Program-made: the position numbers and the translations under genes
The notes under the pieces: model-generated
Database searches by the model: none
What the model was told of the DNA's origin: nothing
Seen by the model: the letters and a program-made list of their open reading frames with translations, nothing else
In this document: piece after piece, positions 8,696 to 16,966 of the stretch
Layout: every line of letters begins with the position of its first letter
Position numbering within the stretch: position 1 is the stretch's first letter
Assembly: GCF_001879715.1 (NCBI RefSeq)
Contig: NZ_MNBW01000016.1
Span: forward strand, 1-64,000
Source of the DNA: Nioella nitratireducens
GTDB lineage: Bacteria > Pseudomonadota > Alphaproteobacteria > Rhodobacterales > Rhodobacteraceae
DNA: 64,000 nt
Direction: 5' to 3'

Positions 8696-9115
8696 TTAGC
8701 GCGCGGTCTGCAACAAATCCTCGATCCGCGTTTCCCGCTGTCCAAGCAGCGCAAGCGCATCGGCTTCGTCTTCCTGCATCATCGGAACCAGCTTGTCCGA
8801 TGGCTCCCATGACCGCATTGTCGTTTCCGCAATCTCGCGGCTTACCGCGCTCGGGGCGTAGAACACCAGCAAGGTCCGCGCGCCGCTTGCCAGAAGAATC
8901 TCGGCCTTTTCTGCTTGCATAGCCATGAACCGCAGGTAGTCCTTCTCGAACGCGGTAACCCCCGACAGGTCGACCAACTGGTCCTGCCCCGGACGAAACT
9001 CCGGGTCAGAGGCATAGCAGCCGAAGGCGCGTGCGCTCTCCTCAAGTGTTACCCGTCCCCAATAGCGCACCAAAACAAGCCCGCGCTTCGGGAAGATCCT
9101 GAAACTGACCGGCAT
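8696..9115 (-). CDS. Conserved hypothetical protein, STAS/SpoIIAA-like size
   Basis: This 139-residue soluble protein begins MPVSFRIFPKRGLVLVRYWG after a G-rich ribosome site. The pattern of a short beta strand, WGRVTLEE, then a helix and DLSGVTAF recalls the STAS/SpoIIAA-like proteins of Rhodobacteraceae that are annotated only as hypothetical. No catalytic motif is obvious. It is convergent with the gene at 7972 and divergent from the small secreted protein at 9307. The fold is inferred by eye; the function is unknown. Confidence 0.7.
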   Translation of the reverse strand: MPVSFRIFPKRGLVLVRYWGRVTLEESARAFGCYASDPEFRPGQDQLVDLSGVTAFEKDYLRFMAMQAEKAEILLASGARTLLVFYAPSAVSREIAETTMRSWEPSDKLVPMMQEDEADALALLGQRETRIEDLLQTAR

Positions 9116-9306
9116 GGCCCCCCCACCGTCACTTCGCCCTCTTTTGCGGTGTAAGTCGTTTCTTTGACCTGTCCAGAAAATCGACAGCCGTGGCGGGTTG
9201 GGTCGGGGTCGCAAATTCACGCGAAAAAAGTTTGAACCGACGTGGCGGGTCACACGACCTATGGCTGACGGACCAATTCAGAACCCCATCGGGAAGGACC
9301 CCCACC

Positions 9307-9477
9307 ATGACCCGCTTTGCTCTTGCCTTCATCCTCAGCGCCGTTGTCGCCTCTGGTGTGCAGGCCGCCGGGTCTACCGGGTTTTCGCGTGGCGACATCT
9401 CGCGGGCCACGTCGGCAGGCGGGATCACCACCTCCGACGGCTTCGCCAGTGAAGGGGGCCTGGGCACCACCCGGTAA
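9307..9477 (+). CDS. Small secreted protein
   Basis: A 56-residue protein starts after GGGAAGGA. Residues 1-20 form a typical Sec signal (MTRFALAFILSAVVASGVQA, cleavage after VQA), leaving a mature peptide of about 36 residues rich in Gly, Ser and Thr. There is no cysteine and no known motif. An intrinsic terminator follows the stop codon. Reality is supported by the good ribosome site, signal sequence and terminator. Confidence 0.65.
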   Translation: MTRFALAFILSAVVASGVQAAGSTGFSRGDISRATSAGGITTSDGFASEGGLGTTR

Positions 9478-9511
9478 GCCGCCTCTTCCGATCGGACCTG
9501 ACCAGACGAAA

Positions 9512-9540
9512 AAGGCCCGGAGCAATCCGCTCCGGGCCTT
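9512..9540. terminator. Bidirectional intrinsic terminator
   Basis: AAGGCCCGGAGC (9512-9523) and GCTCCGGGCCTT (9529-9540) form a perfect 12-bp stem with a five-base loop. On the minus strand it ends in a U run (AAAAAGG on plus), serving mmsA; on the plus strand it follows the small secreted gene. Confidence 0.88.
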
Positions 9541-9562
9541 GTCGCATGTCGTGCGGGCTGGC

Positions 9563-11062
9563 TCAGTCCATTGCCTTGAAGGCAAATTCGCCGCCATCCT
9601 TGATGCCCGAAAACCAGCGTGCCGTAACGGTCTTGGTCTTGGTGTAGAAGCGGAAGGCGTCCGGGCCGTACTGGTTGAGATCGCCAAAGGCCGATTTCTT
9701 CCAGCCGCCGAAGGTGAAATAGCTCAGCGGCACCGGGATCGGGAAGTTGATGCCGACCATGCCCACGTTGACCTTGTTGGCAAAGTCGCGCGCGGTGTCG
9801 CCATCGGCGGTGAAGATCGACGTGCCATTGCCGTACTGGTTGGTCATGACCAGGTCGAGTGCTTCCTCATAGGACTGGGTGCGCACGGTGGACAGGACCG
9901 GGCCGAAGATCTCTTCCTTGTAGATGTCCATATGGGGCGTCACGTTATCAAACAGGCTCGGCCCCACGAAAAACCCGTCTTCATAGCCCTGCATGCTGAA
10001 ATCGCGGCCGTCGACGACCAGCTTGGCCCCCTGTTCCACGCCAGAGTTGACCAGACCGCCAATCCGCTCTTTCGCCTGCGCGGTGATGACCGGGCCATAG
10101 TCCACATCCGCACCGGCGGTGTAGGGGCCGACCTTCAGCGCTTCGATGCGCGGCACCAGCCGTTCGATCAATGCGTCGGCGGTCTTGTCGCCCACGGGCA
10201 CGGCCACGGAAATCGCCATGCAGCGTTCGCCCGCGGCGCCAAAGCCTGCGCCGACCAACGCGTCGGCGGCCTTGTCCATGTCGGCGTCGGGCATGATGAT
10301 CATGTGGTTTTTGGCCCCGCCGAAGCACTGGGCGCGTTTGCCGTTGGTGCAGGCACGGCCATAGATATACTGCGCGATCGGGGTCGAGCCGACAAAGCCT
10401 ACGGCCTGAATGGTTTCGTTGTCGAGGATCGTGTCCACGGCTTCCTTGTCGCCGTTCACCACCTGCAAGACACCATCGGGCAGACCGGCTTCCTTGATCA
10501 ACTCGGCCAGACGCAGCGAGGTCGAAGGGCAGCGCTCGGACGGTTTCAGGATCATCGCGTTGCCGCTGGCCAGCGCCGGGCCCATTTTCCACAGCGGGAT
10601 CATCGCGGGGAAGTTGAAGGGCGTAATGCCCGCCACCACGCCAAGCGGCTGGCGCATGGAATACAGGTCGATCCCCGGACCGCCATCGTTCATGTATTCA
10701 CCCTTCAGCAGGGTGGGCGCGCCCATGCAGACCTCGATCACCTCCAGCCCGCGCTGCACGTCGCCGCGCCCGTCGGGCAGGGTCTTGCCGTGTTCGCGGC
10801 TGACCAGCTCGGCCAGCTCGTCCATGTGCTCGTTGATCAGGTCTGCGAATTTCATCATCACCCGCGCGCGGCGCTGCGGGTTGGTGGCAGCCCATGCCAC
10901 CTGTGCTTTGGCGGCTCCGTCGATGGCTGCATTCATTTCCGCGACCGAGGCCAGCGCGACCTTGGCTTGCACCTCCCCGGTGGCGGGGTTCATGACGTCC
11001 GCCGTGCGGCCCGACGTGCCGGCGACATGGGCGCCGTTGATCCAATGTCCAAGCTCTTGCAT
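9563..11062 (-). CDS. mmsA: Methylmalonate-semialdehyde dehydrogenase (CoA-acylating)
   Basis: MmsA converts methylmalonate semialdehyde to propionyl-CoA, completing valine breakdown after MmsB. The 499-residue protein has the aldehyde dehydrogenase fold: PFNFPAMIPLW near residue 150, the NAD-binding GFVGSTPIAQYI near 235, the family-typical GAKNHMIIMPDAD, and the catalytic Cys in GERCMAIS near 285. GGGAGAG precedes the ATG at 11062. It is divergent from a LysR-type gene 114 bp away, its likely regulator, and separate from the mmsB operon on the same strand. Confidence 0.96.
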   Translation of the reverse strand: MQELGHWINGAHVAGTSGRTADVMNPATGEVQAKVALASVAEMNAAIDGAAKAQVAWAATNPQRRARVMMKFADLINEHMDELAELVSREHGKTLPDGRGDVQRGLEVIEVCMGAPTLLKGEYMNDGGPGIDLYSMRQPLGVVAGITPFNFPAMIPLWKMGPALASGNAMILKPSERCPSTSLRLAELIKEAGLPDGVLQVVNGDKEAVDTILDNETIQAVGFVGSTPIAQYIYGRACTNGKRAQCFGGAKNHMIIMPDADMDKAADALVGAGFGAAGERCMAISVAVPVGDKTADALIERLVPRIEALKVGPYTAGADVDYGPVITAQAKERIGGLVNSGVEQGAKLVVDGRDFSMQGYEDGFFVGPSLFDNVTPHMDIYKEEIFGPVLSTVRTQSYEEALDLVMTNQYGNGTSIFTADGDTARDFANKVNVGMVGINFPIPVPLSYFTFGGWKKSAFGDLNQYGPDAFRFYTKTKTVTARWFSGIKDGGEFAFKAMD

Positions 11063-11176
11063 GGGTCTCTCCCTTTGAAAACGGTCTCGAGTCGTCGCGA
11101 ACACTACTCTTGCAATCTTGCGTCCAAAAGGGGCATGTTCTCAAAATCGATTTGCATTTTCGCAGGGTTCGTTGCC
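11063..11176. promoter_or_regulatory. Shared mmsA/lysR control region
   Basis: These 114 bp separate the divergent mmsA and LysR-type genes and must hold both promoters. A direct repeat CTTGCAATCTTGCG (about 11110-11123) and a TTGCATTTTCGCA element nearer the regulator are the only visible candidates for binding sites. They share the TTGCA core with the operator at 6567-6585. Confidence 0.4.
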
Positions 11177-12067
11177 ATGCCCAATTGGGATGACCTCAGG
11201 GTGTTTCTCGCCGTGGCGCGCGGTGAAAGCCTGTCGCGCGCGGGCCGCGACCTCAAGATGGACCCGGCCACCGTTGGCCGCCGCATCACCCGGCTGGAGC
11301 AGCGGCTTGGCGCCGTGCTGTTCGTCAAGTCCCCGCAAGGCTATGCCCTGACCGAAGCGGGCGAGCGGCTGCTGGCCCCGGCGGAACAGGCCGAGGGCGC
11401 GTTTTCCACCGGTATCGGGGCGGTCACCGGCCTTGGCGGGCGGCTGACCGGCTCGATCCGTATCGGTGCGCCTGATGGCTGTGCCAATTTCGTGCTGCCG
11501 CAGGTCTGCGCCGCGATCCAGTCGGAAAATCCGGGGCTTGAGATCCAGGTCCTCGCCCTGCCGCGCGTCGTGAACCTGTCCAAGCGCGAGGCCGATATGG
11601 CCGTGACCGTCAGCCCGCCCACGGCGGGGCGGCTGACGGTGCAGAAGATTTGCGACTATCACCTGCACCTTGCCGCGCCGCATGAAACGGCGGGGCGCAT
11701 CACGACCCTTGCCGATCTGCAACACGAGGCGGTGATCGGCTATATCCCCGACATGATCTTCGACAAGGAACTCGACTACCTGTCCGAACTCGGCGTGTCC
11801 AACGTGGGCCTCGCCTCCAATTCCATTTCGGTTCAGCTCAACCTCATGCGGGCCGGGGGCGGGATGGGAATCGCCCATGATTTTGCCATGCCGTTCGCGC
11901 CGGAATTGCGGCTGGTTCTGACCGATCTGGTTGCGCTGACCCGTGGTTTTTACCTCGTGCGCCACGCCTCGGACCGTCATTCCGAGCGGCTGAACCGCTT
12001 TTCCACCGCGCTCGTGGCTGGAATGCGGGCCGAGATTGCCCGGTTGGAACGGCTTGCCAATGCCTGA
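11177..12067 (+). CDS. LysR-family transcriptional regulator, probably of mmsA
   Basis: The 296-residue protein has the LysR winged HTH in residues 1-62 (DDLRVFLAVARGESLSRAG, then MDPATVGRRITRLEQRLG) followed by a substrate-binding domain from about 88. The divergent position next to mmsA points to control of valine or methylmalonate-semialdehyde metabolism, which is inference from the usual LysR arrangement. The frame extends far upstream opposite mmsA, but the ATG at 11177 starts the HTH exactly and is the right one. Confidence 0.9.
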   Translation: MPNWDDLRVFLAVARGESLSRAGRDLKMDPATVGRRITRLEQRLGAVLFVKSPQGYALTEAGERLLAPAEQAEGAFSTGIGAVTGLGGRLTGSIRIGAPDGCANFVLPQVCAAIQSENPGLEIQVLALPRVVNLSKREADMAVTVSPPTAGRLTVQKICDYHLHLAAPHETAGRITTLADLQHEAVIGYIPDMIFDKELDYLSELGVSNVGLASNSISVQLNLMRAGGGMGIAHDFAMPFAPELRLVLTDLVALTRGFYLVRHASDRHSERLNRFSTALVAGMRAEIARLERLANA

Positions 12068-12146
12068 GTATTTCGTTTGAAACGCTTGACACGAAACAAT
12101 ATTGCGATGACGCTGAGGGCAGGCAGTCATGATACGGGAGGACGCC

Positions 12147-12581
12147 ATGCTCGTTCAGCAAATCCTCAAATCCAAACCCGACGTTGTCGTGGTCACCATT
12201 GCACCGGGCTCCAAGCTCTCGGATGCGGCGGAAACTCTCTCGACCAAGAAGATCGGCGCCATCATCGTGTCCCCGGACGGCAAGAGTGTCGCGGGCATTC
12301 TGTCCGAGCGCGACATCGTGCGCGAACTTGGCAAACGCGGGCCGTCCTGCATGTCCGATCTGGTCGATGACATCATGACCGCAGATATCGTCAGCTGTGC
12401 CAAGGGCGACAGTTCCGACGCGGTGCTGGCCAAGATGACCGCTGGCCGGTTCCGCCACATGCCGGTGATCGAGGACGGCGCGATGATCGGCCTGATTTCC
12501 ATCGGCGATGTGGTCAAGGCGCAATTGTCGAAACTGTCGATGGAAAAAGAAGCGCTCGAAGACATGATCAAGGGGTTCTGA
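12147..12581 (+). CDS. CBS-domain pair protein
   Basis: This 144-residue protein is made of two CBS domains in tandem (about residues 10-65 and 75-130), as shown by TKKIGAIIVSP, GILSERDIVREL, MTADIVS and RFRHMPVIEDG followed by GLISIGDVV. Stand-alone CBS pairs usually bind adenosine nucleotides and act as regulatory modules. GGGAGG stands before the chosen ATG; an in-frame ATG 18 bases earlier is less well placed. The partner protein is not evident from the neighbours. Confidence 0.9.
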   Translation: MLVQQILKSKPDVVVVTIAPGSKLSDAAETLSTKKIGAIIVSPDGKSVAGILSERDIVRELGKRGPSCMSDLVDDIMTADIVSCAKGDSSDAVLAKMTAGRFRHMPVIEDGAMIGLISIGDVVKAQLSKLSMEKEALEDMIKGF

Positions 12582-12606
12582 GCGCCCCGCGACTCCGGGC
12601 AGACCC

Positions 12607-12632
12607 TGCCCCGATGGCACGCCGTCGGGGCA
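12607..12632 (+). terminator. Hairpin after the CBS gene
   Basis: TGCCCCGA (12607-12614) pairs with TCGGGGCA (12625-12632) around a 10-base loop. It lies 25 bp after the stop codon and is followed by AAATT, so it is a weak intrinsic terminator at best. Confidence 0.5.
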
Positions 12633-12662
12633 AAATTCCCGTAATCCAGCGCGCCCCGAGCT

Positions 12663-12698
12663 GCCGATACCTCCGCCGATACCCCCGCCGTTACCCCC
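12663..12698 (+). repeat. Three tandem 12-bp units
   Basis: GCCGATACCTCC, GCCGATACCCCC and GCCGTTACCCCC follow each other without a gap. They lie between the CBS gene and coaD and are not in a gene. Confidence 0.85.
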
Positions 12699-12737
12699 AA
12701 AGCGTCGCAACCTCGCAGATAGACTTGCAAATCCCGG

Positions 12738-12752
12738 CGCAATATTGTTGCG
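12738..12752. promoter_or_regulatory. Inverted repeat upstream of coaD
   Basis: CGCAA-TATTG-TTGCG is a perfect 5-bp inverted repeat, with outer CGGC and GCCG extending it after a two-base bulge. It sits 36 bp before the coaD ATG and could be an operator or a leader hairpin. Confidence 0.35.
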
Positions 12753-12788
12753 TGCCGGTCAAATATTCGCGGAAGGGAAGGGACCCCC

Positions 12789-13286
12789 ATGCGCATCGGA
12801 CTCTACCCGGGCACGTTCGACCCGATCACCCTTGGCCATATCGACATCATCCGTCGGGCCTGCATGTTGGTCGACCGCCTTGTGATCGGCGTCGCCATCA
12901 ACCGCGACAAGGGTCCGCTCTTCACGCTGGAAGAGCGGCTGGCCATGGTGCAGGACGAATGCGCCTACCTGTCGGACAAGACCGGCACCGAGATCGTGGC
13001 GCACCCGTTCGAAAACCTGCTGATCGACTGCGCCCAGGATGTCGGTGCCAGCCTGATCATCCGCGGCCTGCGCGCGGTGGCGGATTTCGAGTATGAATTC
13101 CAGATGGTCGGCATGAACCGCAAGCTCAACGACAAGGTGGAAACCGTGTTCCTTATGGCCGACGCCCAGCATCAGGCCATCGCCTCGAAGCTGGTCAAGG
13201 AAATCGGGCGTCTCGGCGGCGATATCAGCCATTTCGTGACGCCCCCGGTGCGCGAGGCCGTGCTGGAGAAATTCCGCAAGGCGTAG
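12789..13286 (+). CDS. coaD: Phosphopantetheine adenylyltransferase
   Basis: CoaD transfers AMP from ATP to 4'-phosphopantetheine, the penultimate step of coenzyme A synthesis. The 165-residue protein has the nucleotidyltransferase signature GTFDPITLGH at residues 8-17 (its TLGH is the HxGH-type motif), RGLRAVADFEYEFQM near 91, and a C-terminal ISHFVTPPV. Length and motifs are standard. It is followed after 89 bp by two cyclophilin genes on the same strand. Confidence 0.97.
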   Translation: MRIGLYPGTFDPITLGHIDIIRRACMLVDRLVIGVAINRDKGPLFTLEERLAMVQDECAYLSDKTGTEIVAHPFENLLIDCAQDVGASLIIRGLRAVADFEYEFQMVGMNRKLNDKVETVFLMADAQHQAIASKLVKEIGRLGGDISHFVTPPVREAVLEKFRKA

Positions 13287-13375
13287 GCCCGCCGCAAACC
13301 GCCGCGCCGCCCTCTTTTCCTTTTCCGTCGCAGCCACTACGTTGCCCGGCGAACGCTTTTACAGGAGAGCCCGGC

Positions 13376-13882
13376 ATGGCCGAGATCAAAGACCCCGAAA
13401 ACACCATCATCATCGAGCTCAAGGACGGTCCCGTCACCATCGAGCTTCTGCCCGACGTGGCCCCGCAGCATTGCGACCGCATGAAGGAACTGGCCCGCGA
13501 AGGCGCCTACGATGGCGTGGTCTTTCACCGCGTGATCGAGGGGTTCATGGCCCAGACCGGCGACGTGGCCCATGGCAATGCCGACAAGGGGCTGAACATC
13601 CGCATGGCTGGCACCGGCGGCTCGGACAAGCCCAATGTCCCGGCCGAATTTTCCAAGCTGCCGCATGACCGTGGCACCATCGGCGCGGCGCGGTCGCAGA
13701 ACCCGAACTCGGCCAACTCGCAATTCTTCATCAATTTCAAGGACAACCATTTCCTCAACGGCCAATACACCGTCTATGGCCGCGTGATCGAAGGGATGGA
13801 GCATGTCGACAAGATCGTGCGCGGCGAGCCGCCCGCGACCCCCGACAAGATGGTCTCGATGAAGGTGGCCGCCGATGCGTAA
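13376..13882 (+). CDS. ppiB: Cytoplasmic peptidyl-prolyl isomerase (cyclophilin)
   Basis: This 168-residue cyclophilin should catalyse cis-trans isomerisation of prolyl bonds in the cytoplasm. The active-site block VVFHRVIEGFMAQTGD is near residue 50 and NSANSQFFINF near 110. There is no signal peptide, unlike the next gene. The ribosome site is AGGAGAG. Its 3' end overlaps the second cyclophilin gene by eight bases, so the two are co-translated. Confidence 0.94.
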   Translation: MAEIKDPENTIIIELKDGPVTIELLPDVAPQHCDRMKELAREGAYDGVVFHRVIEGFMAQTGDVAHGNADKGLNIRMAGTGGSDKPNVPAEFSKLPHDRGTIGAARSQNPNSANSQFFINFKDNHFLNGQYTVYGRVIEGMEHVDKIVRGEPPATPDKMVSMKVAADA

Positions 13883-14426
13883 CCTCGCGCTTGCCCTGAT
13901 CCTGCTGGCCAGCCCCGCGGCCGCCACCACGCTGGAACTGGACATCACCGGCGAGGCGCAGGGCACCATCGTTATTGACCTTTATGACGAAGTGGCCCCA
14001 CAGCATGTCGAGCGCATCGCGCAATTGGCCGAGAACGGCGACTACAACGACGTGGTCTTTCACCGCGTGATCGACGGGTTCATGGCCCAGACCGGCGATG
14101 TGGAATTTGGCCGTCTGGGGCAGGACATGCGCTATGCCGGGCGCGGCGGGTCTGACATGCCCGACCTGCCGGCCGAGTTCTCGGACCTCAGCTTCGAGCG
14201 CGGCATTGTCGGCATGGCGCGGTCAAGCGACCCCGATTCCGCCAACTCGCAATTCTTCATCATGTTCGCCCCGGTGCCGCAGTTGAACGGCGACTATACC
14301 GTGGTCGGGCAGGTGATCGACGGCATGGACGTGGTGGACGCGATCAAGCGCGGCACGGGCCGCAACGGCGCGGTGATCGGCCAGCCCGATTACATCACCG
14401 CGGCCCGCGTGATCCGCGACGAATGA
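13875..14426 (+). CDS. Exported peptidyl-prolyl isomerase (cyclophilin)
   Basis: A second cyclophilin of 183 residues begins with a Sec signal peptide (about residues 1-18, ALALILLASPAAA), so it should work in the periplasm. The catalytic block VVFHRVIDGFMAQTGD and NSANSQFFIMF are nearly the same as in the preceding gene, which suggests an old tandem duplication with export gained by one copy. It overlaps that gene by eight bases and a GC-rich hairpin follows its stop. Confidence 0.92.
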   Translation: MRNLALALILLASPAAATTLELDITGEAQGTIVIDLYDEVAPQHVERIAQLAENGDYNDVVFHRVIDGFMAQTGDVEFGRLGQDMRYAGRGGSDMPDLPAEFSDLSFERGIVGMARSSDPDSANSQFFIMFAPVPQLNGDYTVVGQVIDGMDVVDAIKRGTGRNGAVIGQPDYITAARVIRDE

Positions 14427-14432
14427 CCGTGC

Positions 14433-14460
14433 CGGGCGGCCTTGGCAACAGGGCCGCCCG
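14433..14460 (+). terminator. Terminator-like hairpin after the cyclophilin pair
   Basis: CGGGCGGCC (14433-14441) pairs perfectly with GGCCGCCCG (14452-14460), loop of ten, followed by TCCTCT. It starts seven bases after the stop codon. Confidence 0.65.
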
Positions 14461-14516
14461 TCCTCTGCGCATGTGCCCGCTTGACGCCGCCTGCGCGCCC
14501 CAATAGCTGGGGCAGC

Positions 14517-16331
14517 ATGGCACGCGCACCCCTACTTCAACTCAATGACATCTCGCTCACCTTCGGGGGCGATCCGATTTTTTCCGACCTGTCGCTGGTG
14601 GTCCACGAAGGCGACCGGGTCGCGTTGGTGGGGCGCAACGGCTCGGGCAAATCCACGCTGATGAAGGTCATGGCCGGACTGGTCGAGGCCGACAGCGGCA
14701 GCCGCATACTGCCCCCCGGCATGTCCGTGGGCTATATGGAACAAGACCCTGATTTCAAAGGCTTCGCGACGCTTGGCGACTACGCAACCAGCGGGCTGGA
14801 CCCATCCGAATCCTGGCGTGTCGAGGCCGCTGCCGAAGGACTGAAACTGCGCCTCGACGCCGACCCGTCCGAGGCATCAGGCGGCGAACGACGCCGCGCC
14901 GCGTTGGCGAAACTGCTGGCCGAGGCACCCGAGCTGATGCTGCTGGACGAGCCCACCAACCACCTCGATATCGAGGCGATCGGATGGCTGGAAGCCCAGC
15001 TCAAGGAAACCCGGGCAGGCTATGTGCTGATCTCGCACGACCGGGCCTTCCTGAACGCGCTGACCCGCGCGACGCTCTGGATCGACCGGGGACAGGTGCG
15101 CCGCAACGAACAGGGCTTTGCCAAATTCGAAGACTGGCGCGACAAGATCTGGGACGAAGAAGACCAGTATCGCCACAAGCTTGACCGCAAGATCAAGGCC
15201 GAGGCCCGGTGGGCCGTGGAAGGCATCTCTGCCCGGCGCAAGCGCAACATGGGCCGTGTTCGCGCCCTTGGCGACCTGCGGCAGGAACGGGCGGGCATGA
15301 TCCGGCGGCAGGGCACGGCGGCCATGGCGCTGGAAGAAGGCGCCAAGACCGGCAAGCGGGTGATCGAGGCCAGGGAAATTTCCAAGAGCTTCGGCGACAA
15401 GGTGATCTTCAAACCCTTTGACCTGCGCGTCCTGCGCGGCGACCGGGTGGCGTTTGTCGGCCCCAACGGCGTGGGCAAGACGACGCTGCTCAAGGTGCTG
15501 ACCGGCGAGATCGCCCCCGACTCCGGCAATGTCGTCCACGGCACCAATCTGGAAATGGCGATCTACGACCAGACCCGCGCGGCCCTCGACCCTGACGCGA
15601 CGCTGTGGGATTCGCTTGCGCTCGACCCGTCGATGGCCGTTTCCGGCGCGTCCGATCAGGTCATGGTGCGCGGCCAGCCCCGGCATGTGGTGGGTTATCT
15701 CAAGGATTTCCTTTTCGACGAACGGCAGGCCCGCGCGCCGGTCCGCTCGCTCTCGGGCGGGGAGAAGGCGCGGCTCTTGCTGGCCCGGCTGATGGCGCGG
15801 GAATCGAACGTGCTTGTCCTTGATGAGCCGACCAACGATCTCGACGTGGAAACGCTGGACCTGTTGCAGGATCTCTTGGGTGAGTATCCCGGCACCGTGC
15901 TGCTGGTCAGCCATGACCGCGATTTCATCGACCGGGTGGCGACAACCACCATCGCCATGGAAGGCGACGGGCGCGCCGTCGCCTATGCAGGCGGCTGGAC
16001 GGATTATCGGGCGCAACGCGGCCAGACCGCCCCAAGCGCCGAGAAGGCCGCCAAGGCAAAACCCGCCGCCGCATCCAGGGACAAGCCCGAGGCCAAACCC
16101 AAATCCGCATTGTCCTATACCGAGCAGCACCGCCTGAAGGAACTGCCCGGCGTGATCGAGCGTCTGGAGGCCGAAATCGGCAAGCTCGAACACCTGATGT
16201 CCGACCCCGAGCTGTTCAGTCGTGACCCGGTGAAGTTCCAGAAGGCCACCGACGCATTGGTCGAACGGCAGGAAAAACTGGCCGCCGCCGAAGAAGAATG
16301 GCTGGACCTTGAAGAACGCGCAGGCGGGTAG
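14517..16331 (+). CDS. uup: ABC-F family ATPase Uup
   Basis: The 604-residue protein has two ABC ATPase domains and no membrane span, the mark of ABC-F factors that act on DNA or ribosomes. Walker A motifs are GRNGSGKST near residue 41 and GPNGVGKTT near 320. Signature and Walker B are SGGERRRAALAKLL with LMLLDEPTNHLD, and SGGEKARLLLARLM with VLVLDEPTNDLD. The C-terminal ~70 residues form the coiled coil typical of Uup after a Lys/Ala/Pro linker. The ATG at 14517 puts the first domain in register; the frame is open further upstream but has no homologous sequence there. Confidence 0.93.
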   Translation: MARAPLLQLNDISLTFGGDPIFSDLSLVVHEGDRVALVGRNGSGKSTLMKVMAGLVEADSGSRILPPGMSVGYMEQDPDFKGFATLGDYATSGLDPSESWRVEAAAEGLKLRLDADPSEASGGERRRAALAKLLAEAPELMLLDEPTNHLDIEAIGWLEAQLKETRAGYVLISHDRAFLNALTRATLWIDRGQVRRNEQGFAKFEDWRDKIWDEEDQYRHKLDRKIKAEARWAVEGISARRKRNMGRVRALGDLRQERAGMIRRQGTAAMALEEGAKTGKRVIEAREISKSFGDKVIFKPFDLRVLRGDRVAFVGPNGVGKTTLLKVLTGEIAPDSGNVVHGTNLEMAIYDQTRAALDPDATLWDSLALDPSMAVSGASDQVMVRGQPRHVVGYLKDFLFDERQARAPVRSLSGGEKARLLLARLMARESNVLVLDEPTNDLDVETLDLLQDLLGEYPGTVLLVSHDRDFIDRVATTTIAMEGDGRAVAYAGGWTDYRAQRGQTAPSAEKAAKAKPAAASRDKPEAKPKSALSYTEQHRLKELPGVIERLEAEIGKLEHLMSDPELFSRDPVKFQKATDALVERQEKLAAAEEEWLDLEERAGG

Positions 16332-16332
16332 C

Positions 16333-16352
16333 CGCTTGCGTCGATGCAAGCG
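16333..16352 (+). terminator. Small hairpin after uup
   Basis: CGCTTGC-GTCGAT-GCAAGCG forms a perfect 7-bp stem immediately after the uup stop. No U run follows, so termination here would be weak. Confidence 0.4.
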
Positions 16353-16382
16353 CCCGCGGGCCCTTGACGGTTGGAAAGCGGG

Positions 16383-16396
16383 GCGCGCGCGCGCGC
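16383..16396 (+). repeat. (GC)7 dinucleotide run
   Basis: Seven GC dinucleotides lie between uup and the convergent transporter gene. Alternating GC tracts can adopt Z-DNA. Confidence 0.8.
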
Positions 16397-16428
16397 CTCT
16401 GGAAATCGCGGTTTCATATGCACGCCCG

Positions 16429-16459
16429 GTGTACGGGGGGTGTACAGGGGGTGTACGGG
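16429..16459 (+). repeat. Three GGTGTAC-type repeats
   Basis: GGTGTACGGG, GGTGTACAGGG and GGTGTACGGG follow head to tail just past the stop of the YdcZ-like gene. Confidence 0.8.
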
Positions 16460-16466
16460 TGTCGAC

Positions 16467-16910
16467 CTAGCCTCTGGGCGCCAATTGTGTCAGCGCCACA
16501 CCAAGGCACATCACCAGAATCCCGCCCGCACGCAGCAGTGTCAGCGGCGCCGGAGTCGCCCCGAACAGGCCGAAATGGTCGATCAGTGCCGCCGACACAA
16601 GCTGCCCCAACAACACGAAGAACACCGCGTTCCCGACCCCGAAATGGGGCGCCACATAGGTAATGGACAGGACGTAGAACGCCACCAGAAGACCGGCCAG
16701 AAACAGGTGCCAGGGCTGCCCCGCCAGCCGCAGGATTGCGGCCGGTCCAGTAACCAGCGTAACCACGCAAGTGGCTGAAAATGCGACGATAAACAAAACG
16801 AAAGCCGCCGCGGCAGGCGAGCCGACATTGGCCCCCAACCGGGCATTCAGAGCGGCGAGAACCGGGATCCCGACCCCGGCGGCAAGCATGATTGCGGCGT
16901 GCTGAGACAT
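16467..16910 (-). CDS. YdcZ-type (DUF606) DMT superfamily membrane protein
   Basis: The 147-residue protein is almost wholly hydrophobic, with about five membrane spans and the short length typical of DUF606 proteins, half-sized members of the drug/metabolite transporter superfamily that probably work as dimers. Small residues and motifs such as PVLAALNARLG near the N-terminus and VLLGQLVSAALIDHFGLFG fit the family. AAGGGAGGG precedes the ATG at 16910. The substrate is unknown. A 56-bp gap separates it from the lipoprotein gene upstream. Confidence 0.85.
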   Translation of the reverse strand: MSQHAAIMLAAGVGIPVLAALNARLGANVGSPAAAAFVLFIVAFSATCVVTLVTGPAAILRLAGQPWHLFLAGLLVAFYVLSITYVAPHFGVGNAVFFVLLGQLVSAALIDHFGLFGATPAPLTLLRAGGILVMCLGVALTQLAPRG

Positions 16911-16966
16911 CGCGGTCCCTCCCTTTTGCGCGCCACCCTGTGCCGGGGCGCAGCAAGGCGCAAGTC

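Noticed and set aside
9317-11176. A very long rightward frame running into the LysR gene
   Set aside because: It is antisense to mmsA, whose motifs and ribosome site are clear; the LysR HTH begins exactly at 11177.
16429-16459. A short CRISPR-like array
   Set aside because: The units are 10-11 bp and directly tandem, with no spacers and no cas genes.
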